Source: JBOGOC01 sp050747525 (GTDB lineage Bacteria > Acidobacteriota > Polarisedimenticolia > JACPZX01 > DASXTC01). From it: a stretch of 64,000 bases of DNA. The stretch is from positions 62,001 through 126,000 of the forward strand of contig JBOGOC010000091.1 in assembly GCA_050747525.1 (NCBI GenBank), given 5' to 3'. The notes under the pieces were generated by a model, which saw nothing but the letters and a program-made list of their open reading frames with translations, was not told the DNA's origin and made no database searches. Made by a program: the position numbers and the translations under genes. Positions 25,479 through 34,098 of the stretch are shown in pieces; within the stretch, counting starts at the first letter, position 1; every line of letters begins with the position of its first letter.

Positions 25479-25948
25479 CGCACGCCGTCGCCGAAGACCA
25501 GGACCGACACCTCGCGGGCGCGCGGGCCGTCGAGCTCCACCAGGAAGACGCGCTGCCAGCGCCCGAGCTGCAGCCGCCCCCCGGCGACGTTCAGCAAAGC
25601 CGACGAGGGGAGCAGCAGGGCCCTGCAGTGCGCGTGGCCGTTGGAGCGCTCGTCCGGCGCCAGGTTCACGGTCCGGACGCTCATGTCGTCGTGGCGGTAG
25701 GGCGCGTGCTGGGGCGCGGCTTCCGCGAGCAGCGTGGCGAAGTCCGCAAGCAGCAGGGGCTCGTGCTCGTTGACGACAATCGACGTCGTGGTGTGCAGGC
25801 TCTGGATGTTGACGAGGCCCGCCTGGATGCCTGCTTCCGCCGCCAGCGCCTCGATCTGGTCCGTCAGGTCGATGAACTCCATCGCGCGCCGGGTCGCGAC
25901 CCTGATCCGGCTGTGTCGACAGGCTGCCGCGGGCACGAGTGTCTGCAT
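25475..25948 (-). CDS. YjbQ/UPF0047 family protein
   Basis: A 157-residue protein of the small YjbQ family (secondary thiamine-phosphate-synthase activity has been reported for a member; the true role is unclear). Diagnostic motifs are LVNIQSLHTTTSIVVNEHEP, HDDMSVRT, SNGHAHCRALLLPSS and the C-terminal LGRWQRVFLVELDGPR. The trimeric fold usually carries a metal- or phosphate-binding His cluster, visible here as H-TTT and NGHAH. An AAAGGAGG site lies 7 nt before the ATG at 25948. It is the second gene of a minus-strand operon: 18 bp after the DUF2236 gene and overlapping the phosphoesterase by 4 bp. Confidence 0.85.
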   Translation of the reverse strand: MQTLVPAAACRHSRIRVATRRAMEFIDLTDQIEALAAEAGIQAGLVNIQSLHTTTSIVVNEHEPLLLADFATLLAEAAPQHAPYRHDDMSVRTVNLAPDERSNGHAHCRALLLPSSALLNVAGGRLQLGRWQRVFLVELDGPRAREVSVLVFGDGVR

Positions 25949-25966
25949 GGATCGTCCTCCTTTCGC

Positions 25967-26950
25967 TCACCGGCCGATCGTGGCTGGCGGCGTGCGGAAA
26001 GATGGCCCGGGCAGCCCGTCGGGGCCGTCACGCGCAGGTGAGGGTTTCTTGAGATGCCGGTGAGGTGGGGACGGAGCGGGGACCGAAGGGGAGCGGTCGC
26101 TCCGCCTCGCCATGGGCCACTCGCGTGCCAGCGGAGGAAGCAGTCGCAGCGACGCTCGGATCAGCGAAGTCCAGCGCGCGAACACCCGCTCGTGCCGCGC
26201 GCGCCACTCGTACCCGTAGGCCCGGCGGATCGAGGGCGGTAGCGAGCCGATCGTCAGCAGCTGCATCGCCCGAAACGCCGGCCAGCCTACGTACCACAGC
26301 GGCGGGTACAGAACCGCTCGTGCGAGCGACCGGCCGGTGTCGGTCACGATGATGCTCCCGCCCGCCAGCATCTCGCGCATGCAGGTGTCGAGCTGCACCG
26401 AGTCCCGCGGAAGCCATCCGGCAGGCATCCCCAGCAGCGGCTCCATGATGGCCGCCTCCGAGCAGTACCGATCCCGCTCACGAAGGGTCAGCGGTCCTAC
26501 GAGCAGCTCGTAGGTGAGCAGAATCGACTCGAGCAGCGTGACGTGCACCCACCGCTGCAGGTCGGGATCGTGAGCGGAGTACGCCGCACCCGACCCCTCA
26601 TGGACGCGGCCGCGCACCCGGTCGTGAATCATGTTGATGCCGGCAGCGGCGGTGATCATCTGCTCGGTGTCGCCGAACGTCAGCGACTGCATGGCGCCAA
26701 CGGTCGAGCGCAGCCGCCGGAAGCCGGAGCGAAGGCTGCCGCGGAAGGAGCTGTGGTCGTGCAGGCTGGCGGCAATTGCGGGATGCGCCAGCTGGAGCAG
26801 GATGGCACGGCCCCAGCCGGCGACCACGATCACCTCGCGGTTGACCTTCCAGGTGATGCTGTCGGGCCCGGGACGCACGTGGTCCGATCGGACAAGGCGC
26901 GCGCGAACTGCCAGGCGATGACGTTGGAGTGAATCTGTGCCAGAAGCCAT
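25967..26950 (-). CDS. DUF2236 (MpaB/Lcp-like) oxygenase-family protein
   Basis: A 327-residue protein of the DUF2236 family, which includes latex-clearing protein Lcp and MpaB (heme b-dependent). Visible family motifs are TWKVNREVIVVAGWGRAILL, LAHPAIAASLHDHSSF, STVGAMQSLTFGDTEQM and NMIHDRVRGRVHEGSGA. These are followed by ERDRYCSEAA and a C-terminal helical part with a basic Arg/Pro tail. The His residues in LAHP, LHDHS and IHDR are candidate heme ligands. There is no signal peptide. The N-terminal start is uncertain: Met 26950 is the first available. It heads an operon with YjbQ, a metallophosphoesterase and an isoprenoid-synthase-like protein, consistent with a role on a polyisoprenoid or lipid; this is inference. 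Confidence 0.8.
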   Translation of the reverse strand: MASGTDSLQRHRLAVRARLVRSDHVRPGPDSITWKVNREVIVVAGWGRAILLQLAHPAIAASLHDHSSFRGSLRSGFRRLRSTVGAMQSLTFGDTEQMITAAAGINMIHDRVRGRVHEGSGAAYSAHDPDLQRWVHVTLLESILLTYELLVGPLTLRERDRYCSEAAIMEPLLGMPAGWLPRDSVQLDTCMREMLAGGSIIVTDTGRSLARAVLYPPLWYVGWPAFRAMQLLTIGSLPPSIRRAYGYEWRARHERVFARWTSLIRASLRLLPPLAREWPMARRSDRSPSVPAPSPPHRHLKKPSPARDGPDGLPGPSFRTPPATIGR

Positions 26951-27043
26951 ACGAGGGCAAGGTACGCTTCCGGGGTCGTACGGGCCTGAACGCGGGATGA
27001 GATGATGGTGAGCAAACGGTGAGTGGAGGCCTGGGGGCGGCGA

Positions 27044-28369
27044 TCAGGGGAGGCGAGGGGCGGCGGCAGCCTCCTGAGCCAACCTCTCGAGCGTGCTGTC
27101 GATCTCGCTTCGGGGAATCCACCGGCCGCGCAGCATGACGCCCGCGATGCGCCGGCTGTGGGCGACATCCATAAGGGGGTCCGCGTCAAGCAGGACGAGG
27201 TCGGCGGCCTGACCCGCCGCAACCAGCCCCTGCTTCCGGCCGACGCCGAGGAACTCCGCCCCATTGGCGGTCGCGGCCCGCAACGCCTCGAACGGCGTCA
27301 ATCCCGCGGCCACGAGGTCGGCCAGCTCGTCGTGCACCGAGAAGCCAGGGACCACTCCCGTATTCATCGCATCGGTGCCAATGAGCAGACGCACACCCCC
27401 CGCCTGGAATGCGCGGACGAGCTTCTCGAGCAGCTGGTAGCGCACCTGGATCTTCTGAACCTGCTCGGGGCCCAGGCGATTGGTGTAGGGGTTCGTGGCC
27501 GGCCCCCATCCGTCCTGGACAGCGGCCGGCAGGTACCGCATCTCCTGGCGCGCGAGGATGCCGTTCAGGTCACGCACCATCGCGCCGATGGTCTTGAATG
27601 CCGTGAGGTTGGGCATGAGCCAGATTCCCCCCGCGACCATGGAGCGCGTGAGCTCGGGGATCCTGGGCTCGATCAGATGGAAGTTCTTCGAGGTGTTTTC
27701 CTGGTCGTAGAGAAACTCTTCCGCGTGCGCAAGCGCGTACTGGCGCTCCTCGAACATGACGTCCAGTCCCAGGTTGCGTGGCGCGTGTCCGATGACGCGT
27801 AGGCCCTCTCGCCGGGCGACCGCGTTCAGCCGCGCGTAGGCGTCGCGAGAGAGGTCGCCGTGCAGCTTGACGAAGTCGTACCCGTCACGGCGCTGCTCCA
27901 CGACCGCGCGCTCCACCTCGTCGGGGGTCGTGACGAATGGCTCGTTCACGTACGGACCCGCCGTGTAAAGGGTCGGGCCGAACACGGTCCCGCCGGCAAC
28001 GGCCGCTCGGAGCGCGAGGATCTGTGGTGTACCGCGGAGGTTGACCACCGTCGTGACGCCGTTGACGACGAACATCGTCAGCAGAGCGCGCTGCTGCTCC
28101 TCGGTGTTGCTGGCCAGGTGCACATGGGCGTCGACCAGGCCCGGCATGAGGAACCTGCCCGTGCCATCGATCGTGACGGCGTCAGATGGAATGGGCACTT
28201 CGGAGGTGGGCCCCATCCGAGTCACGGTCCCGTCCTTCACGACCACGGTGTGCCCGGCGAGGACATGCTCGCCATCCATGGGCAACACGGTCACGTTCCG
28301 GATCGCGATCGATGGAGGAGCGGCGGTCGACAGGATCAGCTGGATCAGGAGCGGGATGGCATGTCGCAT
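27044..28369 (-). CDS. Secreted amidohydrolase (imidazolonepropionase-like)
   Basis: A 441-residue metal-dependent hydrolase with a short signal peptide (MRHAIPLLIQLILSTAAPP). The TIM-barrel metal ligands are all visible: DAHVH near residue 80, the Lys of DFVKLHG, the His of VIGHAP and of LAHAEEF, and the Asp of LIGTDA. The beta-sandwich flanks are IRNVTVLPMDGEHVL and QAADLVLLDADPLMDVAHSRRI. It belongs to the prolidase/imidazolonepropionase-like subgroup, which often acts on dipeptides or other amides. It is on the same strand as the DUF2236 operon, 93 bp upstream, and may be co-transcribed. Nothing is seen in the 133 bp between it and the permease gene. Confidence 0.85.
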   Translation of the reverse strand: MRHAIPLLIQLILSTAAPPSIAIRNVTVLPMDGEHVLAGHTVVVKDGTVTRMGPTSEVPIPSDAVTIDGTGRFLMPGLVDAHVHLASNTEEQQRALLTMFVVNGVTTVVNLRGTPQILALRAAVAGGTVFGPTLYTAGPYVNEPFVTTPDEVERAVVEQRRDGYDFVKLHGDLSRDAYARLNAVARREGLRVIGHAPRNLGLDVMFEERQYALAHAEEFLYDQENTSKNFHLIEPRIPELTRSMVAGGIWLMPNLTAFKTIGAMVRDLNGILARQEMRYLPAAVQDGWGPATNPYTNRLGPEQVQKIQVRYQLLEKLVRAFQAGGVRLLIGTDAMNTGVVPGFSVHDELADLVAAGLTPFEALRAATANGAEFLGVGRKQGLVAAGQAADLVLLDADPLMDVAHSRRIAGVMLRGRWIPRSEIDSTLERLAQEAAAAPRLP

Positions 28370-28502
28370 CGAACCCGATACTCAGCAAGCCGCATGCCGA
28401 CGATCCGGCGAGACGAATCCGCGCTCATGGGGCCGATCGGAGGGCCACCCGTGTCGGATGTCCGGGAACTGTCCGGACGGATGTCCACGCGCAATCGAAC
28501 GA

Positions 28503-30995
28503 CTACTCGTGCTTCAGCGCCTGGATGGGTTCGATGCGGGTGCCGCGCCGCGCGGGTGACAGGATGGAGAGTGCGACCACGGCCGCGAACAATGCCATCG
28601 CCATCACGTAGGGGAGCGGATCGAACACGTTGATCCTGGACATCGTAGGGATTCCGCCTTGTAAGATTTTGGCCACAGCCGCGCCGCCAAGAGCGCCACA
28701 GACGAAACCCATGACGATGGGACGGGTCATCGGGGCCAGAATGGCGCGGACGACGTGGCTCGGGCGGGCTCCGAGCGCGATGCGCAGTCCGATCTCGCGA
28801 GTGCGCTGCGCCACGGTGTAGCCGGCGAGGCCGGCCAGCCCGATGACCGAGAGCAGGATGGCCACGGTGCCCAGGATCCCGATCACGGCGAGCGCGGTGG
28901 TGACCTTCTCCACTTCCCGGTCGTACGAATCCGTGACCACCTGCACCGCCGGCTGCAGCCGCTCGTCGAGACCGCGGGCCGTTTCCTGGAGACGCCGGAC
29001 CAGATCGTGCGGCGAGGCCGAGACACGGACCAGCAGACCGGACTCCGGAGCCTCACTTGGCGAGGGCGGCAGGTAGAATTCCAGTGGCTCGACAAAGCCC
29101 ACGTAGGCAGTGGAGGCGTTGCGCACGATGCCAATCACCGTCCCGCCGTAGGTGCCCCACGGGAGCGATTGGCCGAGCGCATCCTTGTCCGGCCACAGGG
29201 CGCGCGCCGTCGCCTCGCTGATCAGCGCCACGCCCTCTTCGCCCGGCAGGAAGTTGCGTCCCCGCACGAGGCGCATCCCCATCGTGTCCAGGAAGTGCGT
29301 GTCCACGCGATTGCCCGCGTACGGGCGCCCCATCCAGCCCGCGCTCATGTGGAAGACGCCCCACGGCCCGAGCCAGACGTGGGATGTCGCCTTCACGTCC
29401 GTCCATGCGGCCGTCCGCTCGCGCAGCTGATCGAGATAGGCCTGCGCGGCCGCTTCGCCATAGCCATGGGCTTTCAGGCCCGGCGAAACGTAGACGAGAT
29501 GGCGGTGGTCGAAGCCGGGGTCGGAGACGCCGAGCCGCTGCCGACTGCTGACCATGAAGCTGGACACGACCAGCAGCAGGCAGCTCACGGCCACCTGCGT
29601 GCCCAGGAAGATCGTCCTGGTGCGCCCCACCCGCGGCACCAGGCTGGCCAGCCGGAACGCCGGCGGCAGCCCGAAGACCAGCGCCGCAAGCATCGCGGCG
29701 CCGAACGTGACGGCCACGGCGCGCCAGTCCGGGAAGGCGCTCGCGGTGGACTGACGCTGCAGCTGAATCACCTTCAGGACGACGGTGCTGAGGAGCAGCG
29801 CGCCCAGGCCGCTGAGCGCCGCCAGCAGGAGCGATTCCGTGAACAGCTGGCGCACGACACGCAGGCGGCCGGCGCCCAGCGCCATGCGGACGCGAATCTC
29901 GCGCTCGCGCGTCGCGCCGCGGGCCAGAACGAGGGTCCCGAGATTGGCGCAGGCCGCGACGAGCAGCAGCAGCACCAAGGCCGCGGCGGTCAGCACGATC
30001 TTGAACTCCTCGCTGTTGATGTCGAACGCCTGAATCGGCCGCGCCTCGAGATACTCACCCTTCCAGACGTGGTCGGGCCAACGCTCACGCAGGCTGGAGG
30101 CGAGGGCGAGGCTCTCCTGCTGCGACGCCTGCGGAGACACCCCGGGCCGAAGACGGCCATACAGGTCGAGGGCCGAGCTCCAGTCGGTGAGCAGCGTGCT
30201 GCCTTCGACCACATACGGCTGCCGGACCAGCGGCATCCAGACGTCGTCGCGGATCTCGGCCGAGCGCGGCATCACGCCGACCACCGTCAACGGCTTGCCG
30301 TTCACCCGGATGCTTCGACCGATGAGGGCGGGATCCCCTCCGAGCCGCCGCCAGAACAACTCGCCGATGACCGCGGCCGGCTCGGCATCCGGGCGCTCAT
30401 CGTCGGGCGTCAGGACGCGCCCGGCCGCGGGAGTAATTCCGAATTCGGGAAAGTAGTTGGAGGTGACGAACGCCACGTGGATGGACTCGGGCGTGCTGCC
30501 GGCTGCCGCCTCGCCGAAGACTGCCTCATTGCGCGCCGATACGCCGATGACGTTTCGGAACGACCTGGCGTTGGCGGCATAGAAGGTCAGCTCCGGATAG
30601 GTCAGACTGGTCACGTGCGCGCCAGGGGCGCGCCGGGTCAGGCGCACCAGCGTATCGGGGTCCGGCACCGAACCTCCTCGAAGGTCGGCCAGCACGACAC
30701 GAAAGGCGCTCAACGGGACACCGATGCCCAGAACCAGGACCAGCATCGCCGTGAGGGTGAAGCCCGGGGCATTGCGGAGCACGCGGGCGCCGTAGGTCAG
30801 ATCCTGATGCAGACGATCGAGCCAGGTCCAGCCCCAGGCCTCGCGCGCGTCTTCGCGCAGGCGCAGCTCGTCGCCGAAATCCGTCCGGCGGTCCGGGGAC
30901 ATAAGCTCGCGATGGTAGGCCATCTCCTCCGCCATCTCCCGCTCCAGACGGCTTCGGTTCCACAGGTACGAAAGACGGCGCAACAGCTCCCTCAT
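28503..30995 (-). CDS. ADOP/MacB-type permease with N-terminal extension
   Basis: An 830-residue double FtsX permease. It starts with the typical ADOP extension LLRRLSYLWNRSRLEREMAEEM, then TM1 (LTAMLVLVLGIGVPLSAFRV) and a MacB periplasmic core. A three-helix block with ATREREIRVRMALGAGRLRVV comes next, then a second core and the final helices, ending in LSPARRGTRIEPIQALKHE. The frame is open to 31142, but Met 30995 begins the conserved extension and lies 11 bp after the PadR stop, so the two form an operon. As a permease without a linked ATPase its cargo is unknown. PadR proteins beside such permeases are common in Acidobacteriota. Confidence 0.85.
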   Translation of the reverse strand: MRELLRRLSYLWNRSRLEREMAEEMAYHRELMSPDRRTDFGDELRLREDAREAWGWTWLDRLHQDLTYGARVLRNAPGFTLTAMLVLVLGIGVPLSAFRVVLADLRGGSVPDPDTLVRLTRRAPGAHVTSLTYPELTFYAANARSFRNVIGVSARNEAVFGEAAAGSTPESIHVAFVTSNYFPEFGITPAAGRVLTPDDERPDAEPAAVIGELFWRRLGGDPALIGRSIRVNGKPLTVVGVMPRSAEIRDDVWMPLVRQPYVVEGSTLLTDWSSALDLYGRLRPGVSPQASQQESLALASSLRERWPDHVWKGEYLEARPIQAFDINSEEFKIVLTAAALVLLLLVAACANLGTLVLARGATREREIRVRMALGAGRLRVVRQLFTESLLLAALSGLGALLLSTVVLKVIQLQRQSTASAFPDWRAVAVTFGAAMLAALVFGLPPAFRLASLVPRVGRTRTIFLGTQVAVSCLLLVVSSFMVSSRQRLGVSDPGFDHRHLVYVSPGLKAHGYGEAAAQAYLDQLRERTAAWTDVKATSHVWLGPWGVFHMSAGWMGRPYAGNRVDTHFLDTMGMRLVRGRNFLPGEEGVALISEATARALWPDKDALGQSLPWGTYGGTVIGIVRNASTAYVGFVEPLEFYLPPSPSEAPESGLLVRVSASPHDLVRRLQETARGLDERLQPAVQVVTDSYDREVEKVTTALAVIGILGTVAILLSVIGLAGLAGYTVAQRTREIGLRIALGARPSHVVRAILAPMTRPIVMGFVCGALGGAAVAKILQGGIPTMSRINVFDPLPYVMAMALFAAVVALSILSPARRGTRIEPIQALKHE

Positions 30996-31006
30996 CGGTG
31001 GACCCT

Positions 31007-31330
31007 TCAGGCGCGCTTCAAGACGGCCTGGATGGCACGGTTCACATGGTCGTAGCCGGCCCGTTCGGACTCCAGTTGCGCGCGGCCGGCGGGAGTGAGA
31101 TGGTAGGAGCGAACGCGGCGCCCGGTGTCGGACAGCCCCCATTCGGCCCGCACCCAGCCCTTCCTGAGCATCTTCTGCAGCGCGGGGTAGAGCGATCCTT
31201 CCTCCACCCGCAGCACCTCGCCGGAGACCAGGCTGATCCGCTGCGCGATCGCATAGCCGTGGAGCGGGCCGGAGTCCAGGACGCGCAGCAGGAGGAGAGT
31301 CAGTGTTCCGGGAACGAGCGTCCGGGACAT
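31007..31330 (-). CDS. PadR-family transcriptional regulator
   Basis: A 107-residue winged-helix repressor. The PadR core is LVPGTLTLLLLRVLDSGPLHGYAIAQRI, then LRVEEGSLYPALQKMLRKGWVRAEW and SYHLTPAGRAQLESE, with a short dimerisation helix at the end. Three in-frame ATGs are possible (31351, 31345, 31330); 31330 is chosen because the family begins with MSxT just before PGTL and because a 19-bp perfect dyad covers the two upstream ones. It is the first gene of an operon with the ADOP permease and probably represses it and itself. Confidence 0.85.
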   Translation of the reverse strand: MSRTLVPGTLTLLLLRVLDSGPLHGYAIAQRISLVSGEVLRVEEGSLYPALQKMLRKGWVRAEWGLSDTGRRVRSYHLTPAGRAQLESERAGYDHVNRAIQAVLKRA

Positions 31331-31346
31331 AGGATCAGGTGACATA

Positions 31347-31365
31347 GGCATAGCCTACCTATGCC
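31347..31365. promoter_or_regulatory. 19-bp dyad, candidate PadR operator
   Basis: GGCATAG and CTATGCC form a perfect inverted repeat around CCTAC. The dyad lies between the divergent padR and BNR-propeller genes, next to the propeller promoter (31374-31403), so PadR bound here could control both directions. Confidence 0.55.
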
Positions 31366-31373
31366 TGGCGCGT

Positions 31374-31403
31374 TCGTCAAGAAGTGATTTGTGGGCGTAT
31401 GAT
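31374..31403 (+). promoter_or_regulatory. Promoter of the VPS10/BNR propeller gene, leaderless
   Basis: A TCGTCA -35-like element (31374-31379), an 18-nt spacer and TATGAT (31398-31403, five of six consensus). The ATG at 31411 is 7 nt after the -10 box, which implies a leaderless mRNA. Confidence 0.45.
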
Positions 31404-31410
31404 CGGGACC

Positions 31411-34098
31411 ATGACGGCCCGCAGGGCAATCCGGAGCCTCATGGTTGTCGCGATGCTGGGGTCGTCGTGCGCACAGAAGCAGCCGCACGCGCCCCATGGG
31501 GACGAGGGCCCGCAGAGACCCGATCACGCCTGGTTCGCGCAGCAGCGGATGTCCTCGGGCCAGCCGATCCCCGTGCGAGCTCGCCAGAAGGCGCTCGACC
31601 GGTGGAAGCGGCGCCATGGTCTAAGCCTCACGGAGGGGAGGGCTGCCGGCACGTGGGTCTTCGCCGGACCTTCCAACATCGGCGGGCGCCTCACCGCCGT
31701 GGCGGTCGACCCTCACGACGCAGGCCACGTGTGGGCCGGCGCGGCGGCGGGCGGGGTCCTCGAATCCACCGACGGCGGGGTCTCGTGGAGCGCGGTGTTC
31801 GACGACCAGCCGCTGCTTCCTGTCGGCGCCATCGCCGCTCACCCTGCCGACTCCAGCATCGTCTACGTGGGGACCGGAGAGGCCAACGGCGGCGGATACT
31901 CCTACGACGGCGACGGGGTCTACCGGACCACGGACGGGGGCGCGAGCTGGCAGCCGATGGGGCTGGATCAGACCCGGCGCATCGGCCGCATCGCCATCGA
32001 TCCTCTGAATCCGCAGAGGATCTTCGTGGCCGCGGCAGGGGGCGTCTACGTTCCCGACAGCCATCGCGGGGTCTATCGTTCCCTCGACGGAGGGGCGACC
32101 TGGGCGAAGGTCCTGTTCGTCGCGCCGACCGCCGGCGCCATCGACCTGGCCATCGATCCCGCCAATCCGGACCGCGTCTATGCGGCGATATGGGAGCACT
32201 ACAGCACCCCGTTCCAGTGGGTCGCCGGCGGCACTCACAGCGGGATCTGGCAATCCCTGGACGGCGGCGAGACGTGGAGCCGACTGGCCGGCGGCCTGCC
32301 GGAGCCGGCGCCCAGCATCGGCCGGATCGGCCTCGCCATCGCGGCCTCCAGCCCCCAGACGGTGTATGCGCTGATCCTCGACGATCCGGGGAGCCTGATC
32401 GGCGTCTACAAGACCACCAACGCCGGGGTCAGCTGGTTCCGCGCTGACCCGCCGGCAGGGAGCCACCGCATCATCTTCGGCGGCTTCGGCTATTACTTCG
32501 GTCAGATCCGCGTCGACCCCTTGGATCCCCTGAAGGTCTATCTGCTGGATGTGTATCACTCGCGTTCCACGGACGGCGGTGCCACCTGGACCAACGTCAT
32601 CAACGGCATCCACGTGGACCACCACGATCTGGCCATCCTTCCAGGCCGGCTCTACATGGCCAACGACGGCGGCTTCTACACCAGCACCGACGGTGGGAGC
32701 ACGTGGGCCCACTCCACCTCTCTGCCCGTGTCGCAGTTCTACGATCTGGGCATCGATCCCGCGGACCCGGACATTCGGTTCGGCGGACTTCAGGACAATG
32801 GCTCGGTCCGCACGAAGACGGGCGGGCTGTCGGACTGGACCTCCGTCCACGGCGGCGACGGGATGCACTGCGAGGTGGACCCGACCGACGGCCGGCGCAT
32901 CTACTGCGAAGAAGCGTTCGGGGCGATCAAGCGATCGACCAATGGAGGGAACACCTTCTCGGCCGCGGTCAGCGGGATCGCGGCTTCGGATCGCCGCAAC
33001 TGGAGCGCCCCGATCACCCACGATCCTCTGACGGCCCGCCGCCTCTACACGGGGACCTTCCGCGTCTACCGCTCGATAGATGGTGCTCAGACCTGGTCCC
33101 CCGTAAGCGGCGATCTGACCGATGGGCCCCCGCCCCATCTCCAGCCGGGCGGCGGGAGCGATCGCGCCTCCCATCTGGCCAGCACCGTCGAGGGGACGAT
33201 CAGCGCCATCGCGGTCTCCCGGCTGGACACCAGTGTCGTGTGGGCCGGGACGGATGACGGCAATGTATGGGTCAGCACCGACTCAGGCGGAGTCTGGACA
33301 CGGGTCGATGTCCCCGGACGCACCGAGTGGGTGACGCGCATCGAGGCCGATCCGTTCTCGGCGGCGGGCGCCTTCGTGACCTTCTCGGGCTACCGCGACG
33401 GCTCGCCCATGCCGAGGCTCCATCGGACGATCGATCAGGGGGCGACGTGGATCGACATCGGCGCCGGGCTGCCCGATGTCCCGTTGAGCTGCGTGACCGC
33501 CGACTCCGCGGCCCAGAGCCGCGGGCGGCTGTTCGTCTGCACCGACATCGGCGTCTACGTGAGCGACGACTACGGAGGAAGCTGGTCGGAGCTGGGCTCC
33601 GGTCTCCCACGCGTGGTGGTGCACGATCTCGATCTGGTGGACTCGTCGCGCGAGCTGTTCGCCGGCACCCATGCCCGATCGATGTACCGCTACGATCTGG
33701 ATCAGCTCGGCCCTGCGGACGCCGATGGCGACGGTGCGGACAACGTGAACGACTGCGCCCCGGCAGATTCCGGGGCCTTCGCCCCACCGGGCGAGGTGGG
33801 CGGGCTGGATGTCGAGGCGGACCGGGTCACCGTGACCTGGACCTCCGCGGGCCCCGCCGCGGGGCCGGCCACGGTCCACCAGGTTCTGCGCGGCCGGCTC
33901 GATGGCCTGCCCGTGAGCGGCGGCGCGGGCGAGGCGTGCCTGAGCACCGGAACGACGGCCGTATCTCTGGCGGATCCCGAGGTGCCTCCCGCGGGCGAGG
34001 GGGTGTGGTACATCGTTCGGGCGGTCAACTCGTGCGGGGTTGGCGGCTATGGCGCGGCGAGCACGGGGCAGGAACGCTCGAGCTCAACGTGCCCCTGA
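31411..34098 (+). CDS. Secreted VPS10/BNR beta-propeller with C-terminal Fn3-like module
   Basis: An 895-residue exported protein with a signal peptide and possible lipobox (VVAMLGSSC). About residues 75-770 contain many Asp-box motifs (STDGGVSWS, TTDGGASWQ, SLDGGATWA, SLDGGETWS, STDGGATWT, STDGGSTWA, STDSGGVWT), as in sortilin/VPS10-like or xyloglucanase-type double propellers. A TSP3-like calcium segment (DADGDGADNVNDCAP) leads to a roughly 95-residue C-terminal domain with two cysteines, ending SSSTCP. That terminal module also ends the beta-helix protein at 52528. No catalytic Asp pair was identified, so a binding or adhesion role is as likely as glycoside hydrolysis. Its 3' end overlaps the fic gene by 15 bp (convergent). 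Confidence 0.8.
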   Translation: MTARRAIRSLMVVAMLGSSCAQKQPHAPHGDEGPQRPDHAWFAQQRMSSGQPIPVRARQKALDRWKRRHGLSLTEGRAAGTWVFAGPSNIGGRLTAVAVDPHDAGHVWAGAAAGGVLESTDGGVSWSAVFDDQPLLPVGAIAAHPADSSIVYVGTGEANGGGYSYDGDGVYRTTDGGASWQPMGLDQTRRIGRIAIDPLNPQRIFVAAAGGVYVPDSHRGVYRSLDGGATWAKVLFVAPTAGAIDLAIDPANPDRVYAAIWEHYSTPFQWVAGGTHSGIWQSLDGGETWSRLAGGLPEPAPSIGRIGLAIAASSPQTVYALILDDPGSLIGVYKTTNAGVSWFRADPPAGSHRIIFGGFGYYFGQIRVDPLDPLKVYLLDVYHSRSTDGGATWTNVINGIHVDHHDLAILPGRLYMANDGGFYTSTDGGSTWAHSTSLPVSQFYDLGIDPADPDIRFGGLQDNGSVRTKTGGLSDWTSVHGGDGMHCEVDPTDGRRIYCEEAFGAIKRSTNGGNTFSAAVSGIAASDRRNWSAPITHDPLTARRLYTGTFRVYRSIDGAQTWSPVSGDLTDGPPPHLQPGGGSDRASHLASTVEGTISAIAVSRLDTSVVWAGTDDGNVWVSTDSGGVWTRVDVPGRTEWVTRIEADPFSAAGAFVTFSGYRDGSPMPRLHRTIDQGATWIDIGAGLPDVPLSCVTADSAAQSRGRLFVCTDIGVYVSDDYGGSWSELGSGLPRVVVHDLDLVDSSRELFAGTHARSMYRYDLDQLGPADADGDGADNVNDCAPADSGAFAPPGEVGGLDVEADRVTVTWTSAGPAAGPATVHQVLRGRLDGLPVSGGAGEACLSTGTTAVSLADPEVPPAGEGVWYIVRAVNSCGVGGYGAASTGQERSSSTCP

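Noticed and set aside
28755..31055. 766-codon open frame on the plus strand
   Set aside because: It lies fully opposite the ADOP permease gene, has Arg/Gly/His-rich low-complexity composition and no recognisable domain. It is a GC-rich antisense shadow.
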